From the NCBI GenBank assembly GCA_025642075.2, contig JAODUO010000077.1, forward strand, positions 477,501 to 541,500: 64,000 bases of DNA, in the 5' to 3' direction. The translations under genes and the position numbers were made by a program. A model generated the notes under the pieces. The model did no database searches, had not been told where the DNA came from, and saw nothing but the letters and a program-made list of their open reading frames with translations. The stretch is from Ridgeia piscesae (Eukaryota > Annelida > Polychaeta > Sabellida > Siboglinidae). Shown in pieces: positions 23,813-36,204 of the stretch (position 1 is the first letter of the stretch; every line of letters begins with the position of its first letter).

Positions 23813-25163
23813 AGCCCGGGGTTGTCACACACTCTGGGGTTGGTTGTCACACACTATGGGGTTGGTTGTCACACACTATGGGGTTTTTGGAAGTTTGTTC
23901 ACACACAGGGTTGGGTGTTTCACACACTGTGGGGTTGGGTTTTTTTCACACACTATGGGGTTGGTTGTCACACACTGGGGTGGTTGTCACACACTGTGGG
24001 GTTGGTTGTCACACAGGGTTGGTTGTCACACACTATGGGGTTGGTTGTCACACACTATGGGGTTGGTTGTCACACACTGGGGTTGGTTGTCACACACTGT
24101 GGGGTTGGTTGTCACACTATGGGGGGGAAACGGGGGGGCCGGGGTTGGTTGTCACACACTGTGGGGTTGGTTGTCACACACTGTGGGGTTGGTTGTCACA
24201 CACTGTGGGGTTGGTTGTCACACACTGTGGGGTTGGTTGTCACACACTATGGGGTTGGTTGTCACACACTGGGGGTTGGTTGTCACACACTGTGGGGTTG
24301 GTTGTCACACACTGTGGGGTTGGTTGTCACACACTGTGGGTTGGTTGTCACACACTATGGGGTTGGTTGTCACACACTGTGGGGTTGGTTGTCACACACT
24401 GTGGGGTTGGTTGTCACATACTGTGGGGTTGGTTGTCACACACATGGGGTTGGTTGTCACAGATTGGGAGTTGATTGTCACACACTGTGCGGTTGGTTTC
24501 CACACTGTGGGGTTGGTTTCACACACTTGGTTGGTTGTCACACTGTGGGGTTGGTTGTCACACACTGTGGGGTTGGTTGTCACACACTGTGGGGTTGGTT
24601 GTCACACACTATGGGGTTGGTTGTCACACACTGGGGTTGGTTGTCACACACTGTGGGGTTGGTTGTCACACACTATGGGGTTGGTTGTCACACACTGGGG
24701 TTGGTTGTCACACACTGTGGGGTTGGTTGTCACACACTGGGGTTGTTTCACAACGGGTTGGTGGGAAATGTGGGTTGGTTGTCACACACTGTGGGGTTGG
24801 TTGTCACACTGTGGGGTTGGTTGTCACACACTGTGGGGTTGGTTGTCACACACTATGGGGTTGGTTGTCACACACTGTGGGGTTGGTTGTCACACACTGT
24901 GGGGTTGGTTGTCACAACTGGTTGGTTTCACACACTATGGGTTGGTTGCCACACTTGGGGTTGGTTGTCACACACTGTGGGGTTGGTTGTCACACACTGT
25001 GGGGTTGGTTGTCACACACTGTGGGGTTGGTTGTCACACACTGTGGGGTTGGTTGTCACACACTGTGGGGTTGGTTGTCACTTGGGGTGGTTGTCACACT
25101 ATGGGGTTGGTTGTCACACACTGGGGTTGGTTGTCACACACTGTGGGGTTGGTTGTCACAACA
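23813..25163. repeat. 23-bp minisatellite of about 1.35 kb
   Basis: The unit is ggttggttgtcacacactgtggg, with a common variant having actatgg in place of actgtgg. Most copies are near-identical. Shortened copies and a poly-G interruption near 24,120-24,140 occur inside the array. All plus-strand frames remain open over hundreds of codons because 23 is not a multiple of three and the unit has no stop. These are not genes. Confidence 0.97.
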
Positions 25164-25493
25164 TGTTGCAACACAGATTATGGGAAATAAAGTAATGCAT
25201 TTACGGAAAAAAACAATTACACAATAAAATATGCATTCTGGAAAGATGCGTGAATGTGCATCAGCGAATATGTAAAAAATATTGCAAGTGGCTGGAACAA
25301 ATGCGATACAAAAAGGTTCAAGTTAAGTGTAATTGATATATTTTAACCACACGCTACATGAAAGTAATTATTGGAATCGTGGCCCACTTCAGTAAGACAC
25401 ACTTTGGCATGCATAATATTGATATCCAAAGTATGAAAAGATTTAAACAAAACACCTGAATATTAATATGGCTCTCATGGTGTAAGCCATGAG

Positions 25494-25618
25494 ACAACCA
25501 GCCCCAACAACGTTGTGACAACCAACCCCAACAACGTTGTGGCAACCAACCCCAACAACGTTGTGACAACCAACCCCAACAACGTTGTGACAACCAACCC
25601 CAACAACGTTGTGACAGT
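25494..25618. repeat. 24-bp minisatellite, five copies, inverted relative of the 23.8-kb array
   Basis: Five copies of caaccaaccccaacaacgttgtga. On the minus strand the unit reads ggggttggttgtcaca plus acgttgtt. Its 16-bp core is identical to the core of the 23-bp array about 330 bp to the left, but in opposite orientation. Confidence 0.93.
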
Positions 25619-26639
25619 TTGTCCTTCCATCAAGATTTGGCACACAATACGATTCTTGAAGTGAATCTTATTGTACAAACAATACGTTTTGATGTTATAC
25701 ATTTTAAAGGTCACAACTGGTCCTATTCGACCTGACAATTTCGTCAAGCACTACCAATATAAATACTGTGCGGTGTTACATGTGATAAATAGTAACCATC
25801 CAGATTTTACGTATGACATAAACAATAAAATACGTCACCTACGCATTAATATTCAGTTGCGGAACTTAAAATTATGAAAGTGGGTTCATATTTATTAAAC
25901 GGGCGTTGGATTGATAAACCGGGTGCTCCTGTCATTTAGGAGAAACAACACACTCTCTTCTTGTAACATGCGTTATGCTTGTTGATTTGATGTGCAAAAA
26001 GATAAGTTTAGTGTGAGCTTTAGTCTTTGATGGTACGGTTATGGCAGGTTGGAAGTAATATTGCAATATTTGGCACCACGTGTTAGTGATGACGTAACAA
26101 TCCACTTATAGTAAAACTAACGGCCTATCAACAACGGATTGTTTCTACGGAAACAAATACATAATTGGAAGCACAAAGAGTGATTGTTTCTCTCCTAAAA
26201 TCATGTTGCAAAATACAAAAAATTATAAACAATGTCTATATTGTTTTAAAATGCATATAGTCCTTACACCTATTCTAACAATCTAGCAAAACCAACAATA
26301 ATCAAATATATTTTAATGTAGTTTACTTTACTCATCAAATATATTTTAATGTAGTTTACTTTACTCATCAAATATAGTTTGACAGACAGTACTATTATGT
26401 TAAATACAGTGTACACTATAATTATTTCTATTTTACATTCTTACGACAAAAACAATCAGACTGCATGCATGGAGTTAAAACAAGACAAAACGTTATCAGT
26501 GATGCACAGTGCGCTCAATTGACGATGGTGACTTGTATGTTTCCCTGTGTCAGTACAACGCTAGAATACTAGCGATACCGTTAGAAGGAAGAGCGTGCTT
26601 GTATTGAATGTTGCACTGTAACAGCAGTAAAACTGTAAG
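25619..26639. other. no gene recognised; small direct repeat
   Basis: AT-rich sequence with a 34-bp tandem duplication at 26,300-26,370 (caaatatattttaatgtag unit, just over two copies). No other feature was seen. Confidence 0.5.
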
Positions 26640-26965
26640 TTCTTACATACGCGGTATCTAATAGTTAAGAATTTCCCTAGCGCTTTACACTTTACTCCCT
26701 GGCAGACATGTTCGATCGAACATCATCTTGACCTATCTGGGAAGCATCGAAACATGCTGCAAACGATGCGTGAAGATTATTCGTATATATATCCACTATT
26801 ATCTATAGCCAGGTACTCACTCATGTAGCTGAGTGAATTGGAGAAATATTGAGTGAAACAACTTGCCCAAGGTTTTACTCGGCAGCACATGATTTGGACA
26901 CGCGTTCTCTCAGTCGAACGTCCGAAGCTCTAGCCAGTGTATCGCTGCGCTACTCCGTGACTACG
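26640..26965 (-). mobile_element. tRNA-derived SINE copy
   Basis: On the minus strand the element starts with a tRNA-like head (gtagcgcagcgatac; B-box region diverged) and continues with the shared body: ccttgggcaagttg, then tcactcagct and tatagataatagtgg. It ends with the conserved tgggaa...aagatg segment and agtgtaaagcgct tail. The same body is found at 28,955, 32,515, 52,650 and 60,120. Confidence 0.8.
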
Positions 26966-27950
26966 CGCCGAGTTGTATCTGACTGCTGTATCCGACTGTT
27001 TCTGATCTTACATTGTCTGTGTATGCTGAAGTCTATGGAGCACTTGGTTTTGTTAAGCCCGATCAATTACGTCACGTATAATGCTCGCTTTGTTGCTGAA
27101 GTAGTACCAATGACCCTGCCTTGTTTGGTCGCTTACAAAGTTCTGCAGCAGTTACGGACAATAACACTGAACACATACATAACAAAACTACCTAATATTC
27201 ACGCGACTCTTTATTTGATTTGACTGTAATTTCAATGTGTTACTGCGTTTTTCACTATACGTTTCCACATGCGTGGGTCTTAGATTTTCCTTCCAGGGCT
27301 TACATTGGTCTATGTAACGTATACGCCAAATGTTCGTAATAAAGTGGGTTATTCATCAGCATGACATCTAGTCTGGTGATTGGTCATCGTCAGTAAACGT
27401 CACCCGTTGACACTCACTGACACACGCATGACACGGCGTTAACTTCTCAAGTCTTCTCGTTGACTTCCACGACACAAGCGAACTACGTTTGCCATTTCAA
27501 GAACTTTCTGAGAATTGGACAAGAACCGGGGCCGTTTCACTAAGATAAAAAGGTCTTAAGAAAAATTCAACATTGAATAAAATCCGCTGTTAAATTTAAT
27601 GAGGTTTTTTCCCAAAACGCACAATGTGTATCAAGTGCCGTATTACACAGATATAAACCAACTTTTATATATGACATTACCGAAGGTACGAATTCCATGA
27701 CACACCAGTGACAATGTCCCGCTGAGCGTCATGCTGTTAACAGATTTAAGGTATCAAGATCACTGTTAAGGAGCAAAATCTGTTTTAAAATGCAAAATCA
27801 TGTATAAGAGCTCTTAATATCGTGTGTGAAATGTTCCCGAGGTCCGTACGACATGAGTCGCGATGAGATCTCGACCTACAGCTACACCACCATCTAGTAT
27901 CCCCAGCAGCGTAGTCAGATCGACCGACACACACACACACACACACCACT
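26966..27950. other. no gene recognised
   Basis: No supported gene. A CA run (27,930-27,947) lies next to the candidate donor site of the possible exon at 27,952-28,270. Confidence 0.4.
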
Positions 27951-27951
27951 T

Positions 27952-28270
27952 ACCTGCTGTGTGACACTGACCGCTCCGGCGCCGTCGCCTCGGCAATAGG
28001 AGTTCCATCGACGCCACTGGACACCGGTTGCTCGTCGCCGTCGACTGTGAGTGTGAAGTCCCTCGGTGGGCCGATTCGCCTCCGCCTCGACCACGGCCTG
28101 AGTCGACGCGACTCTCGCGTAGTTACGCTATCGACGTCAACCGGTCGGATCGATAGGAGGCGGCACGCGCTCACACGCCGATATAATTTACACAAGTTGG
28201 TTCCGCGATGTACACCCGATTGATCACCTTGATAAAACCGCAGCTGCAGCCGACTAATAAGATAATACAC
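27952..28270 (-). CDS. possible orphan coding exon (low confidence)
   Basis: A GC- and CpG-rich minus-strand frame (from MYYLISRLQLRF to ERSVSHSR) ends exactly at a strong donor, CACAGCAG|gtaagtgg. A GT run follows immediately in the presumed intron. Composition is Arg/Ser-rich with a TLTVDGDEQPV stretch, and no domain is recognised. No partner exon was found, so this could be a 5' exon of an unrecognised minus-strand gene or a chance frame. Confidence 0.22.
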
Positions 28271-28954
28271 GCACCTTTAAAGCGCACACACCCGTAAGTC
28301 GACTAATGCGGTCCTAGCGCCGGCCGACCATTTATCAGAGGTCGTTGACAGCGACGTCAGGAACGAGACGGTGACGGCATAGGCTGGGATCGCACATTGT
28401 GAAATGTAACGCGTTAGATGCGTCGGTTAAATTATTTCCATATTGTTCCACCGCCGAGAAACGCAAAAGGGACACACGCAGGCTTCGCTTAGGCCTATAG
28501 GTATCTAAGTTGTGCGGTGATCTGCCAAATTTGCATGGCAAAATTAGCTCTTATCCATATTCATATAGGTTCAACATAACACGACGCACACCAAGGATAC
28601 ATCGTCGACCAAACTACGCAATCTACGGAATGGAAATACGTTCACCCGGGGATTGATTTTGTCTAATGAAATTATAACCGAATGAGGCGTTGTTGATTCC
28701 GACAATTTAGAAATGTCTGCATTTTTACGGATCAGTCGAACGAGACCACAGCCAGCAATTGTTGCTCTTATGGATGACATAAAGAACCATATGTGTGGTG
28801 CGGTAATGTGGGCCGCGATGCAGTGCAAACCGTATTCAATCGTCCTAATTATCATCAAAACTTTGGTGGAAGATTAACACCCGTTCAATATATCTTTGTT
28901 CGGATGATGACACATTTGTACAATATGAATGTAATCAAAACGTAGTTGGGAAAT

Positions 28955-29210
28955 ACTTATCAACGGTAAGTTCTTATACAGCGCAGTATCAATCGTCAGG
29001 ATTGTTGACAGCGCGTTACTGCCATCTCGGCTTCTCTGGGAAACACACAGCCACGCTGCTATTAATGCGTGAAAACTGTTCGTACACAAATATCCACCAA
29101 TGTCTATCGCCAGATATTCAATCATACGGCTAAGTGACATGGAGCAATATATAGAATGAACAACCTTGCCCAAGGTTTGACACGGTGACAGCACAAGACT
29201 CGAGTAGTTT
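28955..29210 (-). mobile_element. tRNA-derived SINE copy (3' body)
   Basis: Shares with the other copies the minus-strand series ccttgggcaaggttg, ttgctccatgtcac, tgattgaatatctggcgatag, cacgcattaat and cccagagaagccgagatgg. The tRNA head is eroded. Confidence 0.8.
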
Positions 29211-29350
29211 AAATGATGATTAATCGTTCAGCTTAGAATGATCCATTTACCTAAGGTAAATCATATTATTATTCAGACTACGTAGCAGCAGATCCCAGGG
29301 TCTTGTGGGTTTCCACAGCACTCGTGCCCTGGAAGGATATCTTAGCCTCT

Positions 29351-29508
<158 letters not shown>

Positions 29509-29681
29509 AAAGTTAATTGTTTTAGTGAAGAACACAGTAATATATGGGAATTAGTGACACATTAAACAGCTGTGTCAACTAATCGATCAGCTGTGAAAAT
29601 AATATACCGAAGAACACAATGCCAGATTGGTATAATAATAAAATTAAATACAATTAACAATGTCCCTGTTCTATTGTTGGC

Positions 29682-29790
29682 ACTCGCTCGCTCGCTCGCT
29701 CGATCGATCGCACACTCACTCACTCACTCACTCACTCACTCACTCACTACACTCACACACTCACTCACTCACTCACTCATTCACTCACAT
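29682..29790. repeat. CTCG/CTCA tetranucleotide microsatellite
   Basis: The array starts as CTCG (gctcgctcg), passes through CGAT units and becomes a CTCA run with minor interruptions, so tetramer variants are arranged in blocks. Confidence 0.93.
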
Positions 29791-30929
29791 TATTTTGAAG
29801 TTTCTTTTCATGGTAAATATTGAATACTTTGAACTTTGTGCGAGATCCGTCTACATATAGGCAGAGAATAAAAACGGTCAGGGATTATCCGAAAACACCG
29901 ATTTCTGATATCAAACATAAGTTTCGTTTATGAATAAGGGTATTTATTTATATAAGCCTTCTCTAGAATTATTTTCCCTGGTCGCAATGCCAATGTTTGA
30001 AGGTAGTTGTAGGCTATGAACTGGTCATTTCGAGAATCGATCATTAACCCAATTTTGTACTCACGTTTCCAGTCTCGTGACGGACTCTTGTGCCTGTGAG
30101 GTGAACGATCAGGACAGATCAAGGAAGTCCTGGTTGACGGACGGCTGAACATTGCACTAACCTCCGGCGTGACATGGCAATTGTCTCTTTCTGTCGGTTG
30201 GATTCTCGATTCGCTCAACCACACTCTGTTGCTTGGCTATAACCTAGTCTAGGTCAAACTGACGTACTGATAGAAGGAAACTAGTTTTTAATTCACAACA
30301 TTGTACGTTATATGGTTATTATCGTAGGATTATCTTAACTCGACTGATATGACAACGAGGCTAGTTCGGCCCATGGTGACTGCAGTGAAGACGATGCCGG
30401 CCAATCAACCCCTAAGTCTCGACATCTTGCTATTCTAGCCCACCCGTCAACTACAGACCCAACGTATAGATTTTTCCGAAGCCGAGCGTTTGCCGGAGGC
30501 GCCAAGCAACTAGTGCCACTAGTGCCATTTGTGCCACTCGTACTCGACGCAAGGACCCATTGGTGTCCGTGAGTGATACTCAATTAATGATGGCGTCGTC
30601 TTACGCAATCGGCAAGCTCAGTCATGATATTGACCGACATCGACTTCCCCGTTGGCGACCATGTTAACGTTTCGCCAGATTACAAGAAAACTGTACCCGA
30701 GAAACATCTTACCTGTCCTCATTGCCACTGCTGTTATATCAGTGATGTGCTGATCAAATTTCGATAATATCACATCACCTTCAGCTGTGTTAAAACGCTT
30801 GCACGCACGGTGGCCATCAGTAGTGTCCAGAACAGCTACGTTTCTGTGGGGAATATCTCAGGCATGTTCGCTTCGTCAATGACACATGCATATGCGCAAA
30901 TACATTGCAACGATTTCAACAAATACTGT
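29791..30929. other. no gene recognised
   Basis: Single-copy-looking sequence with short ORFs on both strands and no domain or splice evidence. Confidence 0.45.
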
Positions 30930-30934
30930 CAGAT

Positions 30935-31625
30935 ATAACTGGTGAAAGTGAAAAGCAATCTTTCAAAGACTAAGGTGGAGATGGAAAACGACACACCAGT
31001 ATAGACCTCTATATTAACATCACTCGGATAACAAAACGTTGGGTTAGCTATACAGCATATGAGAGGAACAAAAACAAGACAATGAGATTCAAAGAAGCAA
31101 CACGGCTGGCTTGACAGCATTCGCCAAGTACCGCGATGTCAGCTAGGCTAACTTTGGAACCTGCACAAGACCAGTCTACAACGCACGCGTATTTTCAGTA
31201 ACGACATACAGAGTGGAAACATGGGCACTCACCAGCCAGGCAAAGAACAAGCTAGCAGCCGCACAAACAAAGATGGAAAGAAGTATGTTAAATATAACAT
31301 ACCGGGACAGAAAACAAACATCTGGGTAAGAGAGAAGATAAAGGTCACAGACATGATTGAAAATGTCAGAAAACGGACGTGGACATGGGCAGGGCACGTC
31401 AGCATAATACGAGATAACTGATGGACATCACATATCTCCAGCGGGAAACCTTACGAAGGGAAACAATCTAGAGGAAGACCGAAGAGACGATAGTGAGACG
31501 AACTAGACAAGCACTGGAAAGGCACCATCTGGCAGAAGATAGCGCAAAATAGGCAGATCTAAAAGAAGCACTTGACCAACCATGGGACACAACAGTTGCA
31601 CAGTGATGAACAAATGAATGATAAG
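30935..31625 (+). mobile_element. decayed RTE-like LINE, 3' end of ORF2
   Basis: Read across frames on the plus strand, the sequence contains the typical end of an RTE/BovB-like ORF2. TYRVETWALTSQAKNKLAAAQTKMERSML is followed by ITYRDRK, then a RTWTWAGHVSII stretch (WAGHI/V box) and RGRPKRR. The sequence ends with the ATGATAAGATG-like 3' terminus and a TG repeat. Multiple stops and frameshifts show it is dead. It lacks the reverse-transcriptase core and endonuclease, so it is 5'-truncated. Confidence 0.85.
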
Positions 31626-31696
31626 ATGTGTGTGCGTGAGTGAGTGCGCGCGAATGTGTTGGGTGTGGTGTGTGTGCGCGTGCGTGCGTGTGCATG
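31624..31696. repeat. TG-rich microsatellite at the LINE 3' end
   Basis: Imperfect GT/GAGT/GCGT run immediately after the LINE tail. Confidence 0.85.
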
Positions 31697-32383
31697 CTTG
31701 TATGATTACCTGCATATACCTGCAGTAACATCAAACGAGTGGGGCCAACTTGGGTTCCACAATTTGCCTTAACCCGTTGCTTCCCTGTTATATTTTCCTA
31801 ATTAGCCCTGCAATTCCACTTTGCTCTGAGACGTTCAGGTCAGCAATGCAGCCTAACTGACAGTTTATTATAACGGTTATTCCAGTTTGTTTCTTTAAGA
31901 TTTCACCTAAATTATCCTCATTGAATTTTCCCGTCCACGTATTGTGATCGTCACAGCCATCGTGCTGAACAGTGACCACTGGCCTCTTTTTCACATTCAC
32001 TGCCTGGAAATAATTAACACCGTCTAATGTAGGTACAATAATAGTTGCCGTCGACGACAAAAATAACACGACACGGGCGATGATCATAGTGACGCATAAC
32101 GTGTCTTAATATTAATCACAGTGTCGCTGTGTCTACAAATGGTTACAGCAATAAAAACTGTTGATTTAATCAACGAATTCAGCTGTCCCGGTCTGACAAA
32201 GTGAGACAACGTCTTTGTACTCATAAAGATGCACGTAAAAGTCCAGCAAAATCGATGGTGTTCCCGATAAAACACATCCATTATGCCACCGTATTTTTTA
32301 GTGCGCACCGAAGTATACAGGCCTATCGCCGTGATGAAATTAGATAACGTCACAACATTGTTGTTTGCAGCATAGATAAATGG
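31697..32383. other. no gene recognised
   Basis: Two minus-strand frames of 89-99 codons cover 31,788-32,353 (one with an N-terminal hydrophobic MIIARVVLFLSSTATIIV stretch resembling a signal peptide). No homology can be asserted and no splice partner was found. Confidence 0.35.
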
Positions 32384-32515
32384 TAGTAGCTGTGGCGCAG
32401 TGGCGCTGTGGCGCTGTGGCGCAGTGGCGCAGTGGCGCTGTGGCGCAGTGGCGCTGTGGCGCAGTGGCGCTGTGGCGCAGTGACGCAGTGGCGCTGTGGC
32501 GCAGTGGCGCAGTGG
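32384..32515. repeat. 8-9-bp minisatellite grown from a SINE A-box
   Basis: A run of tggcgcag and tggcgctg units (about 15) ends directly in gtggcgcagtggctagagc. That last stretch is the tRNA-like 5' end of the adjoining SINE, so the repeat unit is the A-box motif itself. Confidence 0.9.
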
Positions 32516-32795
32516 CTAGAGCGTCGGACTATCGACTAAGAGAATTCGGGTTCGAAGCCTGTGCAGCCGTGTCGAACATTGGGCAAGTTTTGTTCACTCT
32601 ACATTGCTCCAGTTCATTCAGCTGTATGAATGAGTACTTGGCTGTAGATAGCGGTGTATATCTGTCACGAATAGTTTTTCGCACATTAACTGCAGCATAG
32701 GTGGAAGGTTCCCAGAGAAGCCAAGATGGTGTTCGATTGACTAGGTCTGCCATGCAGGAGAGTAAAGAGTGTAAAGCGCTTACCTTACCTTAGTA
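32500..32795 (+). mobile_element. tRNA-derived SINE, most complete copy
   Basis: The tRNA-related head has A-box tggcgcagtggctagagc and B-box gggttcgaagcc, spaced as in a tRNA gene. The body follows: cattgggcaag, ttgctccagttcattcagc, tggctgtagatag, cattaactgcag and cccagagaagccaagatgg. It ends in gtgtaaagcgcttacc with a short ccttacctta tail. It would be transcribed by RNA polymerase III from the internal promoter and mobilised by a partner LINE. Confidence 0.88.
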
Positions 32796-35190
32796 TACGT
32801 ATTACAGGCCTACAGTCTAAACACTGCCTACCTAACCTATATTCAACAACCAACAAGGACGACGTTTGGTGTACATGGAAAAGCGATCAGCAAAACAGCT
32901 GCCTGAACACTGCCTGGCGCGCGAGGATGGTTATCAATTAACATTGTTGGCAAAGAGACACCAGAGCTAATCCATTCCAGCTGGGGCTCTTAAACACACA
33001 ACGCTCTCACATGGATGGTACAAAAACTTAAAACAGATACCAAACTAAAGGACGAGACGTCCCCGATTGAGCGAGATCTGTGCGCATCTGGTTACACGGG
33101 GTAATAGCTCTGGTGAAATGGTGGACTCGCGCATAGTTTTCATTATGACGTAAGCAAACCGCGACGTCTTGTTTGGGACCACTCGTATCTTTCTGTTATG
33201 TCAACAAAGCAGAGACGTCATCGCCGCCATATTGTTTCGTCATCGGCTTGTGTCGTCTGCAGATGGCGGCCGTTCTTTTGCTGTGCACTCCGAAGCAACC
33301 AACGTCGTTAACGACGACATCAACACGTTCATGTCGAGGGCCTTCAGATTTGTATAAAGGAAACACATACACACGCACACGCACACGCACACGCACTATT
33401 CATGTTTAACCAATCATTGGCTTACCAGCCATCTCATTGGTAATTGCTTGGTCTGTAGGCCTATTTAGAATTTGCCAAAGTCTATCTATATCTGGTCGCC
33501 GATGCTGCTGTGTGTTAGATGTATGGCGATTACAGGAAGCCGCCAGTAACACTAATGAAGTCTGGAGAGATTTACGCCTCACCTCACCCATTGGTAATAC
33601 GTTTAATCGAATCTATACGCACACGATTAGGTGCGCTTTATCTGGATAATTACGACGTGTTAACGCAACGAATATAGATGTCCACCTACGAATACATGTA
33701 GTAGTTATAATTCCAAATAATGCCATAATTATAGAGAAACAAAGTCATTTTTTTGTGTTATGCCACCGGAAGAGTTGCAAACTAACCATTGGCAACAATT
33801 CTAAAACTTCGTTGTTTCATATTCAGACTGTTGATAGAGAATGTAGTGAGAGAAAAGTTAGGAAAGAGAAGAGGAAGAAAAAAGCCGGACAACGGAGTTC
33901 ACGGCCAACCTCAACAGTGACGACTGGGATTCCAAGGGAAGAACAGCAACGTGATTTGTCAACTGACCTGGGGTAACTATAATGCTGACCACCCGCATAT
34001 CGTCAATACTTGTCGATCAAAATGCTGCATCGCCATTTTGTAAGAACTGACTCCAACTGAACCCGTCCATTTTGGGTGGGTCGTAGTGGGTGTAGCTCTC
34101 CTTAAGTCTAGTAAAATTGGAATATAAGCATATTTAGCTTCCACGACACTACAGCGATAGTAACTACAATTATCGCAATAGTAAGCGATTTCCGCTAGCC
34201 AACACAACAATCTACGAACCATCTAGCGCGTCTGCGACATGTCAGAGACAGAATCTGATGTCGTGCTCAGAAGGTCGCGAGTTGACAGTGCGACACTCAA
34301 CGCTCGTGGACCAGTGGCCCGAGAGAAGGACTCACGACTTGACAACATAAAACACACCGGGGTAGGCATGTTCGAATATTCGAATACATAAACATGCAAA
34401 CGGAGACACTGACTGTTTTAATTGTTTATAACCCAAACGGATGCTACACCGACAGAACAGTGAAATCGTTTGCTACACAAATCACACAATATAAACGTTA
34501 TTTAATAAGCACGGCAACGGGAAATGGAATATGTGCACATGTGCCAACATGGGTCGATGAGAAACAGGTTAACAGCTAACATAAACATGTTTATTAAATG
34601 ACCTCTGAAATAACAGTGCTATGCTAGTACACTGGTGAATTCTCACACTATGCAAATGTGTGGTTGTACATATCATGGGTATGTATGTGTGACGTTTTCA
34701 TAAACATTAGTTTTCCTATATTCACTGTAATAAGTTTCTCTCCAAACGAGCAACTTCTCTTTTTATGTGTTGAGATCATCTCACGTGTGCTGATTTTTCG
34801 TGCTCTCTTGATCTGGCAACCTTTCATGTTAAGTAGTACATTCTAAGAGCGAATGTTGTGAACGAGTGCGGTTGATAAATTGTTTACAAACGTTGACTGA
34901 CCTTACCATATATCGCCTGCTGGTGTGACACATGTAACGTTCACTCGCTACTGAAAGGCGTCTTGATACACCACTAGCCAAGGGGGCATGTGTTGGAAGT
35001 AAAATCTTCCATAATGTATATTGAAAGTCGTCAGTAGTAATTGATACTGTACACCCAGTCGGTGGTCACCGTCAATTTCTTGTACACCTATTTTTATATT
35101 GTCGATTCCTTCTTTCTGGCCACTCGTTCGTGATTGTTGAGTGTAGCACTGTCAACTCGTGACGTTATGATCACATCATATTTTGTCTAT
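32796..35190. other. no gene recognised; LINE 3' scrap at about 33,835-33,890
   Basis: The segment gagagaaaagttaggaaagag with the following aggaagaaaaaa matches, in opposite orientation, the 3' terminus of the LINE remnant at 55,995-56,370. A CACACG microsatellite lies at 33,365-33,396. Nothing else was assigned. Confidence 0.5.
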
Positions 35191-35194
35191 GACG

Positions 35195-35640
35195 AGACAG
35201 AATCTGTCTCTTATGAGACATCAGATTCTGTCTCTTATGAGACAGGATCTGTCTCTTATGAGACATCAGATTCTATCTCTTATGAGACAGAATCTGTCTC
35301 TTATGAGACATCAGATTATGTCTCTTATGAGACAGGATCTGTTTCTTATGATACATCAGATTAGGATCTGTTTCTTATGATACATCAGATTATGTCTCTT
35401 ATGAGACAAAATCTGTCTCTTGTGAGACATTAGATTGTATCTCTTATGAGACAGAATCTGTTTCTTATGAAACATCAGATTATGTCTCTTATGAGACCAA
35501 ATCTGTCTCTTATGAGACATTAGATTCTATCTCTTATGAGACAGAATATGTCTCTTATGAGACATCAGATTCTATCTCTTATGAGACAGAATATGTCTCT
35601 TATGAAACTTCAGTTGTTGTCTCTTATGAGAGTTAAGAGA
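35195..35640. repeat. 24-bp minisatellite with palindromic sub-motif
   Basis: About 18 copies of tctgtctcttatgagacatcagat and close variants. Within each unit gtctc...gagac is an inverted repeat, so each copy can form a small hairpin. Variants alternate gacatcagat and gacaggat/gacagaat endings, giving a partial 48-bp higher-order pattern. Confidence 0.93.
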
Positions 35641-36156
35641 GAGAATCTGATGTCATGGTCAGAAAATTCTAGGCATGCTTAGAAGAAATCGAAGTACTTA
35701 CAGGTGAAATACAACACATGTCCTGTTCAAGCTGACAGCATGTTTGGGTGAAACTAGAGAACAAGTAAAAGTGTCGCAGCCGAGGTCAGGCTCGACCCGC
35801 GACCATTATACATCAGTTCCAAAGGCATCGAAATGTGTTAGGGAAAAACATCAAGATACATCCAGAAAATGTAGTTATAACTGTTGGTGATTAGGAACAC
35901 TTGCATGTGTTAGACAGAAGCTCAGTAAGACAATATGAGAGTCGGGTAGTTGTAACTGTCAACTTGGGAAATGAGTAACCAACGATAACTTGTCAGATGG
36001 AAACGAAGATGTGGCGCCACCTTCTTAAATCGAAACAACAATAATACGTAGAGTGCGAATACAACAAGAGGACGAAACATGTGACACAACAGCACGACGT
36101 ATGTCAACACAGATGTTTGGGGGAAAACATTCTGCAATTCTTATATATATATACCG
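35641..36156. other. no gene recognised
   Basis: Sequence between the 35-kb minisatellite and the zinc-finger gene. No exon or element was identified. Confidence 0.45.
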
Positions 36157-36172
36157 TTTTTTTTTTTTTTTT
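36157..36172 (-). other. poly(A) tract on the minus strand downstream of the zinc-finger ORF
   Basis: Sixteen consecutive T on the plus strand, about 45 bp beyond the last decayed finger. It may be a genomic poly(A) remnant or a simple tract. Confidence 0.6.
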
Positions 36173-36204
36173 ACAAATTAAACAACTTTCCAACTTAAGT
36201 ATTT

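Noticed and set aside
23813..25163. CRISPR array
   Set aside because: Repeats are head-to-tail without unique spacers, and the context is eukaryotic.
23765..25227. Open frames of 200-476 codons over the 23-bp array
   Set aside because: All plus-strand frames are open simultaneously because the repeat unit has no stop codon. The protein would be pure repeat and there is no start or splice context.
31788..32087. 99-codon minus-strand frame with a signal-peptide-like start
   Set aside because: Attractive N-terminus but no recognisable domain, and no neighbouring exon could be joined.
35195..35640. CRISPR-like palindromic repeats
   Set aside because: Units are contiguous, with no variable spacers; it is a minisatellite.
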